Assembly: GCF_001655675.1 (NCBI RefSeq)
Contig: NZ_LYRP01000047.1
Coordinates: 212,205-276,204 of the forward strand
Origin: Mangrovibacter phragmitis
GTDB lineage: Bacteria > Pseudomonadota > Gammaproteobacteria > Enterobacterales > Enterobacteriaceae
Direction: 5' to 3'
Length of the DNA stretch: 64,000 nucleotides
Shown: positions 47,725 through 58,626 of the stretch, piece after piece
Position numbering within the stretch: position 1 is the stretch's first letter
How the letters are laid out: the number at the start of each line of letters is the position of its first letter
Translations under genes and position numbers: made by a program
Notes under the pieces: generated by a model
Database searches by the model: none
What the model saw: only the letters and a program-made list of their open reading frames with translations
Told to the model about the DNA's origin: nothing

Positions 47725-49665
47725 TTAAACCGAGTATCTTTGCAAATATTTTTTTACGCTCGTATCCAGTGCCTGTGTTGCAGCAATAAAATCCCCTTGT
47801 GCGCCACTGACACCGCGATCAACTAACGTTTGCCACTCACCGCGAGCCCTGACACCAGTGGCAAAAACTCGCGTCTGCATGCCGGTACACGCTTCCACAA
47901 GACTTCGTATCAACAATTGATTCTCAGTGCGCTTTTCAATGTTGCGTACCAGACCGGGGTGAAGTTTGATTAACTCCACATTCAGTTCCTTTATATAAGT
48001 GGTACTGACCAGTGTCAGACCTGCCTGATTGACGGCAACTCTGCTACCCAGGGCTTTGATTAACCGAATAACAGATTGCAGACGACCGATATGTTGACAC
48101 ACATCCGCCTCTGGGAGTTCCAAAATAATTCGCCGCCTTAACGATTTTTCGCATTGCATAAGCGTGTCACGCAGCCAACGTTGAAAAGGAGGGCGAAGCA
48201 GAGAATCCACTGTAATTGAAAATGCGAAAGTTTCTTCTGGCCAAAACTGGAGCAACTGAATTCCCCGGCTAATCATTTGCCGGTCCCAGGAATCAGCAAG
48301 ACCAAACTGTTGCACTACTGGCATGTATTCAGCCGCAAGCACTTCCTGCTGCCCATCAAATATCCGGCACAACAGTTCCCGATGGTGCACCACACCATCC
48401 TGCATCACTGCGGGTTTCTGGTAAATCCGTGGCCCACCCCGTTGTAAAACGCCTTCCAGCAAAGTACGCCAACGCACATTGCCTCGTACTTTTTCTGGTG
48501 TTGATTCATCCCAGGTTGACCAGCCATTGCCACCATGAAGCATTGCTTCCCGGGTAGCCACCTCAACTTGTTCCATCACCTGCTCAGTTGTTTGCCCGCT
48601 ACGCCACGCGGTAATCCCAATGTGCAGCATATCGTTACGGTCCAACATGGGAGTCGGCGGCAGAGCATCAACGGCATTGAGTAACTGGCTGGCAATACTT
48701 CCAGCTTCTTTTAGTGAACGGTGGGGTAACAGTACAGCAAAATCACTGTGATAATAACGTGCCAGTAATGCCCCAGGGTAGCGCATAATAAATGTTGAAA
48801 GCATGTTGACCAGGCTGTAGAGATAATCATCAACAACACTTTTTCCCCAGGTCTCATGTAACATTTCAAAGTCAGGCAGGCGAATCATCATAACAACACC
48901 ATGGCTCTGAACGTTATCCTGCCCTTCGAGCAAGGTTGCCAGTTGATTATCAAAAAACAGGCGATTATTCAGGCCTGTTCTGGAATCCTGCGCGGCATAC
49001 GCACGAATCAGGTTCTCCACCCTGCCTTGTTGTTCACCAGCATTTTGGATATCAGCCAGTAACACATCCAGCGCACTACTCAGGTTATGCGGCCATTCAT
49101 CCATCGTTCCCCGAATCCCTGCCCGGCGTTCCCCCTTAAGAATACGAATAGCCCGGGCTTCAAGATGTTCCAGCCCCTGAAACTGCCGCTTGATCCACCA
49201 GACCGTGAGCAGCGCCATTATCACGATGAACAACACCGCAATAGATAATGGTGTGGTCGCCAGAATAGAGTGAAAGTAATTGGCCATTGGATCCATCCAG
49301 ACCAGCGTCAGTGTCATACCAGGGTGTTTGACCAGAGGAACATTCAGAGATTTATACTGCTGAGGAAGACCTGCCGGGTTATATCCTTCGGGCTGGTCAT
49401 GAAGAAAAACAGGCACACCATCCTGGCGAATAACCATTCTCACCACATCAACAGGCGTCATGATTTCATCGAAAAAGCGTGACTGAGTTTCTGGTGGATA
49501 CTCTAGCAGACGGTTATCAACTATAGTGGCGATCGCCCTCACCCGCTGATTCAGCTTCACCTGAACCGCGGTATAGAAACTCCATGAACACCCTATCAGG
49601 ACAGCCAGCATCGCCAGCCCGGACAGTAATGTCACAATGGCAGAGAATTTTGTTGTCAGTCGCAT
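47725..49665 (-). CDS. csrD: CsrD, targeting factor for CsrB/CsrC sRNA decay
   Basis: CsrD directs RNase E to the CsrB and CsrC RNAs and so affects CsrA activity. The 646-residue protein has two membrane segments (about 9-30 and 135-156) around a periplasmic region, a HAMP-like linker, and degenerate GGDEF (HSDF in place of GGDEF) and EAL (ELLCRIF) domains. It is therefore not expected to make or break c-di-GMP. ATG 49665 equals the E. coli start. The periplasmic domain is the most divergent part. Confidence 0.96.
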   Translation of the reverse strand: MRLTTKFSAIVTLLSGLAMLAVLIGCSWSFYTAVQVKLNQRVRAIATIVDNRLLEYPPETQSRFFDEIMTPVDVVRMVIRQDGVPVFLHDQPEGYNPAGLPQQYKSLNVPLVKHPGMTLTLVWMDPMANYFHSILATTPLSIAVLFIVIMALLTVWWIKRQFQGLEHLEARAIRILKGERRAGIRGTMDEWPHNLSSALDVLLADIQNAGEQQGRVENLIRAYAAQDSRTGLNNRLFFDNQLATLLEGQDNVQSHGVVMMIRLPDFEMLHETWGKSVVDDYLYSLVNMLSTFIMRYPGALLARYYHSDFAVLLPHRSLKEAGSIASQLLNAVDALPPTPMLDRNDMLHIGITAWRSGQTTEQVMEQVEVATREAMLHGGNGWSTWDESTPEKVRGNVRWRTLLEGVLQRGGPRIYQKPAVMQDGVVHHRELLCRIFDGQQEVLAAEYMPVVQQFGLADSWDRQMISRGIQLLQFWPEETFAFSITVDSLLRPPFQRWLRDTLMQCEKSLRRRIILELPEADVCQHIGRLQSVIRLIKALGSRVAVNQAGLTLVSTTYIKELNVELIKLHPGLVRNIEKRTENQLLIRSLVEACTGMQTRVFATGVRARGEWQTLVDRGVSGAQGDFIAATQALDTSVKKYLQRYSV

Positions 49666-49958
49666 CCTTGTGTGAACTCCTTCTGGCACCTCGTTAATTG
49701 GATAATATGCAAACTCGTTCGAAATGAGCGCCAGCCATGAAAACAGATGCACGTAAACACCCTGCATACTAGCAAATATCGCTGCTCTCTCCAGGGTTTT
49801 TCTCACTCCTTCGGTATTGGCGCAGACAAATCAGCCAAGAGACACATTCTCTGCCTAATAAGTCTTAACAGAAAGTTGAATATTTGAAACTGGCTTCATC
49901 TGATTCTGCCCGCCATGCTTATAACAACCCACCTGCATGGCAACAAAGGCAATCAATA

Positions 49959-50963
49959 ATGAAAATGAAAAAACACCTCAGTGAAAACGATGTTACACAT
50001 GAAAGCGTATTTTTTATGCAGCGCCGGCAGGTTCTGAAAATGTTGGGTATTGGTGTAGCCACTGCTGGCTTGCAGGCAAAAGCACAGGCAGATGTATTGT
50101 CGTGGTTTAAAGGTAACGACAGACCAGCCGCGCCTTCAGGCAAACCGCTAACCTTTACCCGCCCTGAGGCCTGGCAAGCAAAATTGACATTAACCCCGGA
50201 AGATAAAGTCACTGGCTATAATAATTTCTATGAATTTGGTCTGGATAAAGCAGACCCGGCAGCAAATGCCGGAACACTGATTACCGACCCATGGACGCTA
50301 ACCATAAGCGGTGAAGTTGCAAAGAAAATCACACTTGATCACGATGACTTATATAAAAAACTGCCACTGGAAGAGCGAATTTACCGTATGCGCTGTGTGG
50401 AAGCCTGGTCGATGGTAGTTCCCTGGATTGGCTTTCCTTTAGCCAAACTACTGGCTTTGGCTGAACCCACCAGCAATGCAAAGTATGTTGCCTTCACCAC
50501 TCGCTACGCTCCCGATCAAATGCCCGGTCAAAAAGACAGATTTATTGGCGGCGGTCTGGCATACCCTTATGTGGAAGGGTTGCGTATTGATGAAGCAATG
50601 CATCCTCTGACCTTAATGACAACCGGGGTTTATGGCAAAGCCTTACCGCCGCAAAATGGTGCTCCTGTTCGCCTGATTGTTCCCTGGAAATACGGTTTCA
50701 AAGGAATAAAATCGATTGTCAGTATTCGTCTGACGCGTGAAAGACCGCCCTGCACCTGGAACCTGGCTGCACCCGATGAATATGGCTTTTATGCCAATGT
50801 AAATCCCCATGTTGACCATCCGCGCTGGTCACAGGCCACGGAGCGCTTCATTGGTAGCGGCGGTATTCTGGATGTCAAACGCCAGCCCACGCTATTGTTC
50901 AACGGTTATGCGGACCAGGTTGCTTCACTTTATCGCGGGCTGAATCTGCGGGAGAATTTTTAA
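49959..50963 (+). CDS. msrP: MsrP, periplasmic methionine sulfoxide reductase catalytic subunit
   Basis: MsrP (YedY) is a molybdopterin enzyme that repairs oxidised methionines in envelope proteins. The 334-residue precursor has a Tat signal ([10 protein letters not shown], Arg22-Arg23, cleavage near AQA at 42-44) and the Mo-ligand Cys146 in [12 protein letters not shown] 49959 has AAGG upstream and gives the E. coli length. ATG 49965 is an alternative. It is coupled to msrQ. In E. coli the pair lies elsewhere, so the location between csrD and aroQ is a lineage marker. Confidence 0.95.
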   Translation: MKMKKHLSENDVTHESVFFMQRRQVLKMLGIGVATAGLQAKAQADVLSWFKGNDRPAAPSGKPLTFTRPEAWQAKLTLTPEDKVTGYNNFYEFGLDKADPAANAGTLITDPWTLTISGEVAKKITLDHDDLYKKLPLEERIYRMRCVEAWSMVVPWIGFPLAKLLALAEPTSNAKYVAFTTRYAPDQMPGQKDRFIGGGLAYPYVEGLRIDEAMHPLTLMTTGVYGKALPPQNGAPVRLIVPWKYGFKGIKSIVSIRLTRERPPCTWNLAAPDEYGFYANVNPHVDHPRWSQATERFIGSGGILDVKRQPTLLFNGYADQVASLYRGLNLRENF

Positions 50964-51569
50964 GTGCGCCTGACAGTTAAGCATATTCGTCTCATCAAAG
51001 GCCTGTTGCATTTGCTGGCTGTTTTACCACTGATATGGCTTTTTTTTGCACTACATTACGGCTGGCTAAGCGCCGACGCGGCGAAGGATATTCAGCATTT
51101 TACTGGCCGAATGGCTCTGAAATGTTTATTGGTTACATTGCTGATTTCGCCGCTTGCGAAATATTTGAAACAACCACTGCTCATTCGGGTAAGGCGACTA
51201 ACCGGCCTGTGGTGCTTTGCCTGGGCATCACTGCATTTATTGAGCTACCTTTTTTTGGAACTTGGTATTACGCAATATCGACTACTTGGCGAGGAAATTC
51301 TACATCGCCCTTATTTGACACTGGGTATGGCATGTTGGCTGATATTGCTGGCACTGGCCGCAACGTCGACGCGGAAACTGCAACAATGGATGGGAAGGCG
51401 ATGGCAAACACTACACAACGGAGTGTATCTGGTCGCTATTCTTGCCCCGGTTCACTATATCTGGTCAGTAAAAATTTTATCACCACTGCCCTTGTTGTAT
51501 GCAGGTGCCGCCTTCTTGCTATTAATATGGCGATACAAAACATTTCGACAGTGGTTTCGTCGCCGATAA
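50964..51569 (+). CDS. msrQ: MsrQ, heme-binding membrane subunit for MsrP
   Basis: MsrQ (YedZ) passes electrons from the quinone pool to MsrP. The 201-residue ferric-reductase-like protein has about six membrane segments and heme-ligand histidines in [22 protein letters not shown] and the region around [18 protein letters not shown]. The start is GTG at 50964, immediately after the msrP TAA, with GGGAG upstream. It is ten residues shorter than E. coli MsrQ at the C terminus. Confidence 0.94.
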   Translation: MRLTVKHIRLIKGLLHLLAVLPLIWLFFALHYGWLSADAAKDIQHFTGRMALKCLLVTLLISPLAKYLKQPLLIRVRRLTGLWCFAWASLHLLSYLFLELGITQYRLLGEEILHRPYLTLGMACWLILLALAATSTRKLQQWMGRRWQTLHNGVYLVAILAPVHYIWSVKILSPLPLLYAGAAFLLLIWRYKTFRQWFRRR

Positions 51570-51576
51570 GCCCGCC

Positions 51577-51596
51577 GGGCCTGATGCCACAGGCCC
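51577..51596. repeat. Hairpin after msrQ
   Basis: A perfect 7-bp GGGCCTG/CAGGCCC stem with a 6-nt loop lies 8 bp after the msrQ stop. It lacks a T run and may mark the 3' end of the msrPQ mRNA. Confidence 0.5.
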
Positions 51597-51677
51597 CCAT
51601 CAGTACCCATACTCATTGTATGTTGATTATCTTCCCTGATAAGACCAGTATTTAGCTGCCAAATGCCACGAAATCAT

Positions 51678-51683
51678 TATAAT
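51678..51683 (+). promoter_or_regulatory. Candidate -10 for the aroQ-accBC transcript
   Basis: A perfect TATAAT lies 111 bp upstream of aroQ in otherwise non-coding DNA. The -35 at normal spacing (GCTGCC) is poor, so an activator or extended contacts would be needed. Confidence 0.4.
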
Positions 51684-51793
51684 GTGCGACTTTGGTTCAC
51701 TCTGGGGCGTTATTTTAGCGTTCTCGGGTGACAACAACAGCCTTAAGGTATATTTTGTAAATTACCTGGAAAATTGCTGGAGATAGCAGCACG

Positions 51794-52246
51794 ATGGCGA
51801 ACAATTTTCACATTTTGCTTTTGAATGGCCCTAATCTCAATATGCTGGGGACACGTGAGCCTGAGAAGTATGGTTCACAAACGTTGCCTGAGATAGTGAC
51901 CCGTTTGGAAGCAGAAGCAGAAAGTCTGGGCGCTGTACTGGATCATCTGCAATCTAACGCTGAACATGTGCTGATTGAGCGGATTCATCAGGCTAAAGAT
52001 ACTGTTGACTATATCCTGATAAATCCGGCCGCATATACGCACACCAGCGTGGCACTGCGTGATGCATTACTGGCTGTGAACATTCCGTTCATAGAAATAC
52101 ATCTCAGCAATGTGCATGCGCGGGAACCTTTCCGCCATCATTCATATCTATCTGATATTGCCTCTGGCGTCATTTGCGGTTTAGGCGCCGATGGCTATTC
52201 ATATGCACTACAGACAGCGGTAAAACGTCTGTCACAATTAAACTAA
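51794..52246 (+). CDS. aroQ: 3-dehydroquinate dehydratase, type II
   Basis: AroQ converts 3-dehydroquinate to 3-dehydroshikimate in the shikimate pathway. This 150-residue type II enzyme shows [17 protein letters not shown] (catalytic Tyr near 28), [15 protein letters not shown] and [17 protein letters not shown]. It is unrelated to type I AroD. It lies directly upstream of accBC with a 20-bp gap and probably shares its promoter. Confidence 0.96.
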   Translation: MANNFHILLLNGPNLNMLGTREPEKYGSQTLPEIVTRLEAEAESLGAVLDHLQSNAEHVLIERIHQAKDTVDYILINPAAYTHTSVALRDALLAVNIPFIEIHLSNVHAREPFRHHSYLSDIASGVICGLGADGYSYALQTAVKRLSQLN

Positions 52247-52266
52247 CAAGAGTACGGAACGCACTC

Positions 52267-52737
52267 ATGGATATTCGTAAGATTAAAAAACTGATCGAGC
52301 TGGTTGAAGAATCTGGCATCGCTGAACTGGAAATTTCTGAAGGCGAAGAGTCTGTTCGCATCAGCCGCGCAGTGGTGAACCCGGCTCCTATGATGCAGCA
52401 AGCTTATGCTGCTCCGGTTGCCATGCCCGCCGCTCAACCTGCACTTTCATCAGCCGTGGCCCCTGTTGCTGAAACAGTAAAAGAAGCTTCTGCTGAGATC
52501 AGTGGTCATATCGTACGCTCCCCAATGGTTGGGACGTTCTATCGCACGCCAAGCCCGGATGCAAAAAACTTCGTAGAAGTGGGTCAGAAAGTCAGTGCTG
52601 GCGATACATTATGTATCGTTGAAGCAATGAAAATGATGAACCAGATCGAAGCCGATAAATCAGGCGTTGTGAAAGCCATTCTGGTCGAAAATGGTCAACC
52701 GGTTGAATTTGACGAGCCGCTGGTCGTCATCGAATAA
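52267..52737 (+). CDS. accB: Biotin carboxyl carrier protein of acetyl-CoA carboxylase
   Basis: AccB carries carboxybiotin between AccC and AccAD in the first step of fatty-acid synthesis. The 156-residue protein has an N-terminal dimerisation segment, an Ala/Pro-rich linker (about 45-75) and the biotinyl domain with Lys122 in EAMKMMN, including the thumb region SPDAKNF. ATG 52267 matches E. coli. It is followed by accC 10 nt later. Confidence 0.97.
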   Translation: MDIRKIKKLIELVEESGIAELEISEGEESVRISRAVVNPAPMMQQAYAAPVAMPAAQPALSSAVAPVAETVKEASAEISGHIVRSPMVGTFYRTPSPDAKNFVEVGQKVSAGDTLCIVEAMKMMNQIEADKSGVVKAILVENGQPVEFDEPLVVIE

Positions 52738-52747
52738 CGAGGCGAAC

Positions 52748-54097
52748 ATGCTGGATAAAATTGTCATCGCCAACCGTGGTGAAATTGCATTACGCATCCT
52801 GCGTGCCTGCAAAGAGTTGGGCATCAAAACGGTTGCTGTGCATTCCACCGCAGACCGCGATTTAAAACACGTACTGCTGGCTGATGAAACGGTTTGTATC
52901 GGACCGGCGCCTTCAGTTAAAAGTTACCTCAATATCCCGGCAATTATCGCTGCTGCTGAAATCACCGGCGCAGTCGCTATTCACCCGGGGTATGGCTTCC
53001 TGTCTGAAAACGCGAACTTTGCAGAGCAGGTTGAGCAGTCAGGTTTTATCTTCATCGGCCCGAGAGCAGAAACTATTCGTCTGATGGGTGATAAAGTTTC
53101 TGCAATCACCGCTATGAAAAAAACTGGCGTGCCTTGTGTACCCGGTTCTGATGGTCCTTTGGGCGACGATATGGATAAAAACCGTGCCATTGCCAAACGC
53201 ATTGGTTACCCGGTTATTATCAAAGCATCAGGCGGCGGCGGCGGTCGTGGCATGCGTGTTGTGCGCAAAGAATCTGACTTATCTCAGTCCATCACCATGA
53301 CCCGTGCAGAAGCGAAAGCCGCTTTCAATAACGACATGGTATATATGGAGAAATACCTGGAAAATCCGCGCCATGTGGAAATTCAGGTACTGGCCGATGG
53401 GCAGGGTAACGCAATTTATCTGGCTGAGCGCGACTGCTCCATGCAACGCCGCCACCAGAAAGTTGTGGAAGAAGCTCCGGCACCAGGCATTACTCCTGAA
53501 CTGCGTCGCTATATTGGCGAACGCTGTGCAAAAGCTTGTGTGGACATCGGCTATCGTGGCGCTGGCACATTTGAGTTCCTGTTCGAAAACGGTGAGTTCT
53601 ATTTTATTGAAATGAATACCCGTATTCAGGTTGAACACCCGGTGACCGAAATGATCACTGGCGTCGATTTGATCAAAGAACAGTTACGTATTGCTGCAGG
53701 CCAGCCGTTATCCATTAAACAGGAAGAAGTTGTGGTTCGCGGACATGCGGTTGAATGCCGTATTAATGCTGAAGATCCTAATACCTTCCTGCCAAGCCCG
53801 GGTAAGATCACGCGTTTTCATGCTCCAGGTGGTTTTGGGGTGCGCTGGGAATCTCACATTTACGCAGGTTATACCGTTCCAGCCTATTACGATTCAATGA
53901 TAGGTAAGCTTATCTGCTTCGGTGAAACCCGTGATGTTGCGATTGCCCGTATGCGCAATGCGTTGCAGGAACTGATCATTGATGGCATAAAAACCAACGT
54001 TGATCTGCAATCACGTATTATGAGCGACGAGAACTTCCAGCATGGTGGTACCAACATCCACTATCTGGAGAAAAAACTCGGTCTGCAGGAAAAATAA
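52748..54097 (+). CDS. accC: Biotin carboxylase subunit of acetyl-CoA carboxylase
   Basis: AccC carboxylates biotin on AccB using ATP and bicarbonate. The 449-residue ATP-grasp enzyme has the N-terminal preATP fold ([17 protein letters not shown]), the glycine-rich ATP lid [12 protein letters not shown], catalytic residues in [16 protein letters not shown], and the C-terminal biotin-carboxylase domain. ATG 52748 has a GAGGCG site upstream. A clear terminator follows. Confidence 0.98.
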   Translation: MLDKIVIANRGEIALRILRACKELGIKTVAVHSTADRDLKHVLLADETVCIGPAPSVKSYLNIPAIIAAAEITGAVAIHPGYGFLSENANFAEQVEQSGFIFIGPRAETIRLMGDKVSAITAMKKTGVPCVPGSDGPLGDDMDKNRAIAKRIGYPVIIKASGGGGGRGMRVVRKESDLSQSITMTRAEAKAAFNNDMVYMEKYLENPRHVEIQVLADGQGNAIYLAERDCSMQRRHQKVVEEAPAPGITPELRRYIGERCAKACVDIGYRGAGTFEFLFENGEFYFIEMNTRIQVEHPVTEMITGVDLIKEQLRIAAGQPLSIKQEEVVVRGHAVECRINAEDPNTFLPSPGKITRFHAPGGFGVRWESHIYAGYTVPAYYDSMIGKLICFGETRDVAIARMRNALQELIIDGIKTNVDLQSRIMSDENFQHGGTNIHYLEKKLGLQEK

Positions 54098-54114
54098 TAC
54101 TCTGCAAGAAGCTG

Positions 54115-54147
54115 AAGGGCCGGTAAACCGGCCCTTTTCTTTTTTTA
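54115..54147 (+). terminator. accBC terminator
   Basis: A 9-bp AAGGGCCGG/CCGGCCCTT stem with loop TAAA is followed by TTCTTTTTTT. Confidence 0.92.
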
Positions 54148-54205
54148 TTTCCTCTCATCGTCCATAAGGTACAATTCCGGCTTTGATCTTTTACAAGGGA
54201 TAACG

Positions 54206-54448
54206 ATGGACGCGCGTTTTGTTCAGGCTCATAGAGAAGCCCGCTGGGCACTCTGGCTAACCCTTCTTTATTTGGCTGCGTGGATTGCTGCGGGATATTT
54301 ACCCGACTCCGTTCAGGGTGTGACGGGATTGCCGCACTGGTTTGAAGCCGCCTGCCTGGTGGTCCCCGTGGTATTTATTTTTCTATGTAAGATGATGGTC
54401 ACCCGCATATTCCGCGATATTTCGCTGGAGGAGAACCATGAAGACTGA
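54206..54448 (+). CDS. yhdT: YhdT, small inner-membrane protein paired with PanF
   Basis: This 80-residue DUF997 protein has two membrane helices (about 14-31 and 46-65). Its function is unproven, but it consistently precedes panF, as here with an 11-nt overlap, which suggests a role as small partner of the symporter. Similarity to E. coli YhdT is strongest in MDxRFVQAHxEARWALxLTLLYLA. A possible -10 TACAAT lies about 30 bp upstream. Confidence 0.92.
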   Translation: MDARFVQAHREARWALWLTLLYLAAWIAAGYLPDSVQGVTGLPHWFEAACLVVPVVFIFLCKMMVTRIFRDISLEENHED

Positions 54449-55892
54449 AGTTCTGCTCCCGCTTGTCGGCTACTTAGTGTTGGTATTTGCTATTTCTATT
54501 TATGCATTCCGCAGGCGTAAGCAGGGAAACTTTTTGAATGAGTTTTTCCTGGGAGGACGCTCTATGGGCGGTTTTGTCCTCGCAATGACGCTCACGACCA
54601 CCTATGTCAGCGCCAGTTCGTTTATCGGGGGTCCAGGTGCTGCTTACAAATATGGGCTTGGCTGGGTGCTTCTGGCCATGATTCAGTTGCCAGCTATCTG
54701 GTTGTCACTGGGGATTCTCGGTAAGAAATTTGCGATTCTCGCACGCCGCTACAACGCCGTGACTCTCAACGACATGCTATACGCCCGTTACCAAAGCCAC
54801 CTGCTGGTGTGGCTGGCAAGCCTCAGCCTGATTGTCGCGTTTTTAGGCGCAATGACTGTGCAGTTTATTGGTGGTGCCCGCTTACTGGAAACCGCCGCAG
54901 GCATTCCTTATGACACAGGGCTTCTTATCTTTGGCGTCACTATTGCGCTCTATACCGCATTTGGCGGATTCAGGGCCAGTGTATTAAATGACGCGATGCA
55001 AGGGGTCGTGATGCTACTGGGTACCATCTTGTTGCTTGTGGGTGTTGTTCACCAGGCAGGCGGACTCCATATGGCGGTGGAAAAGCTGTCGCATATTAAT
55101 CCGCAGCTTATATCTCCGAAGGGAGCAGACAATATTCTGTCACCCACATTTATGGCTTCATTCTGGGTGCTGGTCTGTTTTGGCGTTATAGGTTTGCCCC
55201 ATACCGCGGTGCGCTGTATTTCTTACAAAGACAGCAAGGCCGTTCATCGTGGGATAATTATCGGCACGATTGTCGTCGCGGTGCTGATGCTGGGAATGCA
55301 TCTCGCGGGCGCACTGGGACGCGCAATTTTACCCGACCTGACAATACCTGATCTGGTTATCCCCACATTGATGATTACCGTCCTGCCACCTGCGTTGGCG
55401 GGGATCTTTCTGGCAGCACCAATGGCCGCGATTATGTCGACCATCAATGCTCAACTCCTCCAGTCATCAGCAACGATCATTAAAGATCTCTGGCTCAGAA
55501 CCCGCCCTGACCAGTCACAAAACGAATCCCGACTGAAAAAGCTCTCAACCGGGATTACACTGGTACTCAGTGCGCTGCTATTACTGGCTGCATGGAATCC
55601 ACCAGAGATGATCATCTGGCTGAATCTCCTCGCATTTGGCGGGCTGGAAGCGGTATTCCTTTGGCCCCTGGTGCTTGGGCTTTACTGGGAAAAGGCCAAT
55701 TCTGCGGGAGCCTTATCAGCCATGATCGTTGGTGGCCTGCTTTACGCTGTGCTGGCCACACTGAAGATACAGTTCTTGGGCTTTCATCCGATTGTCCCGT
55801 CACTATTATTAAGTTTACTGGCTTTTCTCGCAGGTAATTGCTTTGGGCGCCCTGCAGTCACCGCCAGTATGAACACCCACCCGGAAAAATAA
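54438..55892 (+). CDS. panF: Sodium/pantothenate symporter PanF
   Basis: PanF imports pantothenate with Na+. The 484-residue protein of the solute:sodium symporter family has about 12-13 hydrophobic segments and family motifs such as [20 protein letters not shown] and [18 protein letters not shown] precedes the ATG at 54438, which lies within the end of yhdT. prmA follows 11 nt after the stop, so they are likely cotranscribed. Confidence 0.96.
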   Translation: MKTEVLLPLVGYLVLVFAISIYAFRRRKQGNFLNEFFLGGRSMGGFVLAMTLTTTYVSASSFIGGPGAAYKYGLGWVLLAMIQLPAIWLSLGILGKKFAILARRYNAVTLNDMLYARYQSHLLVWLASLSLIVAFLGAMTVQFIGGARLLETAAGIPYDTGLLIFGVTIALYTAFGGFRASVLNDAMQGVVMLLGTILLLVGVVHQAGGLHMAVEKLSHINPQLISPKGADNILSPTFMASFWVLVCFGVIGLPHTAVRCISYKDSKAVHRGIIIGTIVVAVLMLGMHLAGALGRAILPDLTIPDLVIPTLMITVLPPALAGIFLAAPMAAIMSTINAQLLQSSATIIKDLWLRTRPDQSQNESRLKKLSTGITLVLSALLLLAAWNPPEMIIWLNLLAFGGLEAVFLWPLVLGLYWEKANSAGALSAMIVGGLLYAVLATLKIQFLGFHPIVPSLLLSLLAFLAGNCFGRPAVTASMNTHPEK

Positions 55893-55903
55893 AGAGTTAC
55901 GCC

Positions 55904-56785
55904 ATGCCATGGATTCAACTAAAGATTAACGCTACAGGTGAAACCGCTGAAGAACTCGGTGACGCCATCATGGAAACGGGCGCGGTCTCGGTCACTTTTC
56001 AGGACACCCATGATACCCCGGTTTTTGAGCCCCTGCCGGGCGAAACACGTCTGTGGGGTGATACTGATGTCATCGGGTTGTTCGATGCCGAAGCAGATAT
56101 GAATGATGTCATTGCACAGTTGTCTGTTCACCCACTGCTGGCATCCGGTTTTCACCATAAAATTGAACAACTGGAAGATAAAGACTGGGAACGTGAGTGG
56201 ATGGAAAACTTCCACCCAATGAAGTTTGGTAACCGTTTATGGATTTGCCCAAGCTGGCGCGATATTCCGGATCCTGACGCCGTCAACGTACTGCTGGACC
56301 CGGGACTGGCATTTGGTACGGGTACTCATCCCACGACATCATTGTGCCTGCAATGGCTGGATGGACTGGATCTGGTCGGGAAAACGGTTATCGATTTTGG
56401 TTGTGGCTCTGGCATTCTGGCAATTGCCGCACTCAAACTGGGCGCTGCAAAAGCGATTGGTATCGATATCGACCCGCAGGCAATTCAGGCCAGCCGGGAC
56501 AACGCTGAACGTAATGGCGTTTCTGACCGGTTATCGCTGTATTTACCAGCCGATCAACCAGAAGGCCTGAAAGCAGATGTGGTGGTCGCAAACATTCTTG
56601 CTGGCCCATTGCGTGAACTGGCCCCGCTTATCGGCGTGCTGCCCATTACAGGCGGTGTGCTTGGGCTTTCCGGTATCCTTGCCAGCCAGGCAAGTTCAGT
56701 TTGCGCTGCCTACACCGACCGGTTCGCACTTGACCCGGTTGTTGAAAAAGAAGAGTGGTGCCGAATTACAGGAACCTGCCTTTGA
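55904..56785 (+). CDS. prmA: Ribosomal protein L11 methyltransferase PrmA
   Basis: PrmA trimethylates L11 at several residues. The 293-residue protein has an N-terminal substrate-recognition domain, then a SAM-dependent class-I methyltransferase domain with [14 protein letters not shown] and motif [22 protein letters not shown] 55904 ([12 protein letters not shown]) matches E. coli exactly in length. Longer upstream starts lie inside panF. A terminator follows. Confidence 0.97.
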   Translation: MPWIQLKINATGETAEELGDAIMETGAVSVTFQDTHDTPVFEPLPGETRLWGDTDVIGLFDAEADMNDVIAQLSVHPLLASGFHHKIEQLEDKDWEREWMENFHPMKFGNRLWICPSWRDIPDPDAVNVLLDPGLAFGTGTHPTTSLCLQWLDGLDLVGKTVIDFGCGSGILAIAALKLGAAKAIGIDIDPQAIQASRDNAERNGVSDRLSLYLPADQPEGLKADVVVANILAGPLRELAPLIGVLPITGGVLGLSGILASQASSVCAAYTDRFALDPVVEKEEWCRITGTCL

Positions 56786-56793
56786 ATTCCCTC

Positions 56794-56824
56794 AGCGTGG
56801 TGGCTTTGCACCACGCTTTTCTGT
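56794..56824 (+). terminator. Terminator after prmA
   Basis: A 9-bp AGCGTGGTG/CACCACGCT stem with a 6-nt loop is followed by TTTTCTGTTT. Confidence 0.82.
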
Positions 56825-57128
56825 TTGATTATCAATCAATTTTTCTGCGCCAATTCGCCTCACACACCCGATTTTCCAGCATATTATCCCGGTCAAAAGC
56901 GCTTTTTATCCCCTCTTTTTAAGAAGTTTTAAGAAAAATTCAAAGCGCACAATTTAACCATAAAAATGTAATCGTATGATTAATATCACTAATTTACCCA
57001 GCATTCATGTCCAGAAACAGATTCATTGATCTATAACAGCGGATTGTTCAAAGTTTGGCCTTTCATCTCGCGTAAAAAATGCGTAATATACGCCGCCTTG
57101 CAGTCACAGTATGGTCATTTCTTCACTC
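56825..57128. other. dusB-fis upstream control region
   Basis: AT-rich DNA from about 56825 to 57060 corresponds to the fis upstream region that in E. coli carries Fis, IHF and CRP sites. The individual sites are too degenerate for me to place. The core promoter is at 57061-57089. Confidence 0.5.
57061..57089 (+). promoter_or_regulatory. dusB-fis (fis P) promoter
   Basis: -35 TTTCAT (57061-57066) and -10 TAATAT (57084-57089) have 17-bp spacing, followed by a GC-rich discriminator (ACGCCGCC). The match to the E. coli fis promoter extends through CTTGCAGTCACAGTATGG. Growth-rate and stringent control are expected from the discriminator. Confidence 0.8.
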
Positions 57129-58094
57129 ATGCAAATCGGACAATATCAGCTTCGGAACCGGTTAATCGCCGCACCAATGGCGGGGATAACAGACCGACCA
57201 TTCAGAACGCTGTGTTACGAAATGGGTGCCGGACTTACGGTCTCCGAGATGATGTCTTCTAACCCGGAAGTTTGGGCAAGTGACAAGTCACGGTTACGTA
57301 TGGTTCATATTGATGAACCCGGCATCCGTACCGTACAGATTGCCGGCAGTGTGCCTGATGAAATGGCAGAAGCCGCGCGCATTAACGTGCAAAATGGTGC
57401 CCAGATTATTGATATCAATATGGGATGCCCGGCTAAAAAAGTGAATCGTAAACTTGCAGGCTCAGCACTACTGCAGTACCCAGAGCTGGTTAAAAGTATC
57501 CTGTCCGCAGTGGTTAATGCGGTCGAGGTACCTGTAACGTTAAAGATTCGTACTGGGTGGGATAAAGACCACCAGAACTGTGTAGAAATTGCCCAACTGG
57601 CTGAGCACTGTGGTGTTCAGGCTCTGACGATACATGGACGCACGCGCGCCTGCAGGTTTGAAGGCGAAGCAGAATACGACAATATTCGGCTGGTTAAGCA
57701 GACAGTTTCCATTCCCGTTATCGCGAATGGTGACATAACAAACCCGCTTAAAGCCAGAGCGGTTCTGGACTATACAGGGGCTGATGCCCTGATGATAGGC
57801 CGGGCTGCTCAGGGAAGACCCTGGATCTTTCGGGAAATCCAGCATTATCTGGACACTGGAGAGTTGCTTGCGCCACTGCCTCTGGCTGAGGTAAAGCACT
57901 TGTTGTGCGAGCATGTTCGGGCGTTACACGGCTTTTATGGCCATGTGAAAGGTTACCGAATTGCACGTAAGCACGTTTCCTGGTATCTCCAGGAACACGC
58001 TCCAAATGACCAGTTTCGGCGCACATTCAACGCCATAGAGGATGCCAGCGAACAGCTGGAGGCGTTGGAGGCATACTTCGAAAATTTTGCGTAA
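57129..58094 (+). CDS. dusB: tRNA-dihydrouridine synthase B
   Basis: DusB is an FMN enzyme that reduces uridine at position 17 of tRNAs. The 321-residue protein starts [22 protein letters not shown] and has the catalytic Cys in [12 protein letters not shown] and the HGRTR motif. ATG 57129 fits the E. coli N terminus. An in-frame ATG at 57111 would add six residues. Neither has a good Shine-Dalgarno, consistent with the known poor translation of dusB without fis-operon features. fis follows 25 nt downstream. Confidence 0.95.
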   Translation: MQIGQYQLRNRLIAAPMAGITDRPFRTLCYEMGAGLTVSEMMSSNPEVWASDKSRLRMVHIDEPGIRTVQIAGSVPDEMAEAARINVQNGAQIIDINMGCPAKKVNRKLAGSALLQYPELVKSILSAVVNAVEVPVTLKIRTGWDKDHQNCVEIAQLAEHCGVQALTIHGRTRACRFEGEAEYDNIRLVKQTVSIPVIANGDITNPLKARAVLDYTGADALMIGRAAQGRPWIFREIQHYLDTGELLAPLPLAEVKHLLCEHVRALHGFYGHVKGYRIARKHVSWYLQEHAPNDQFRRTFNAIEDASEQLEALEAYFENFA

Positions 58095-58119
58095 ACAGAA
58101 ATAAAGAGCTGACAGAACT

Positions 58120-58416
58120 ATGTTCGAACAACGCGTAAATTCTGACGTACTGACCGTTTCTACCGTTAACTCTCAGGATCAGGTAACCCAAAAACCCCTG
58201 CGTGACTCGGTTAAACAGGCACTGAAGAACTATTTTGCTCAACTGAATGGTCAGGATGTTAATGACCTGTATGAGCTGGTACTGGCTGAAGTTGAACAGC
58301 CATTGTTGGACATGGTGATGCAATACACCCGTGGTAATCAGACCCGTGCAGCACTGATGATGGGTATCAACCGCGGCACCTTGCGTAAAAAACTGAAAAA
58401 ATATGGCATGAACTGA
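58120..58416 (+). CDS. fis: Fis, nucleoid-associated DNA-bending protein
   Basis: Fis activates rRNA promoters, assists site-specific inversion and organises the nucleoid in fast growth. The 98-residue sequence is as in E. coli as far as I can recall it, with the N-terminal beta-hairpin arms, dimer helices and C-terminal HTH ([20 protein letters not shown], about 73-92). It follows dusB in one operon and precedes a strong terminator. Confidence 0.98.
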
Positions 58417-58441
58417 TTTTAATCAGTTAATCCGTTGTTTT

Positions 58442-58476
58442 AAAAGGTACTACCCTTCACGGGGTGGTACCTTTTT
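58442..58476 (+). terminator. dusB-fis terminator
   Basis: A 14-bp AAAAGGTACTACCC-type stem with one wobble and a 6-nt loop is followed by five T. Confidence 0.9.
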
Positions 58477-58626
58477 ATTTATAAATCCGCTCCTTAGAAA
58501 GATCCCCTAACTGCATACTTTCCCTTGCCAGATAATTAACCATTATTTTATAAAGGTTATTAATCTGACACACTCCTTTAATACATTCCCCCATGGCGAC
58601 ACATTCGGTAGCGTGAGATTTATTAG

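Noticed and set aside
47725..49806. CsrD with a 47-residue N-terminal extension
   Set aside because: The E. coli-like start MRLTTKFS at 49665 precedes the first membrane segment. The extension has no conserved counterpart.
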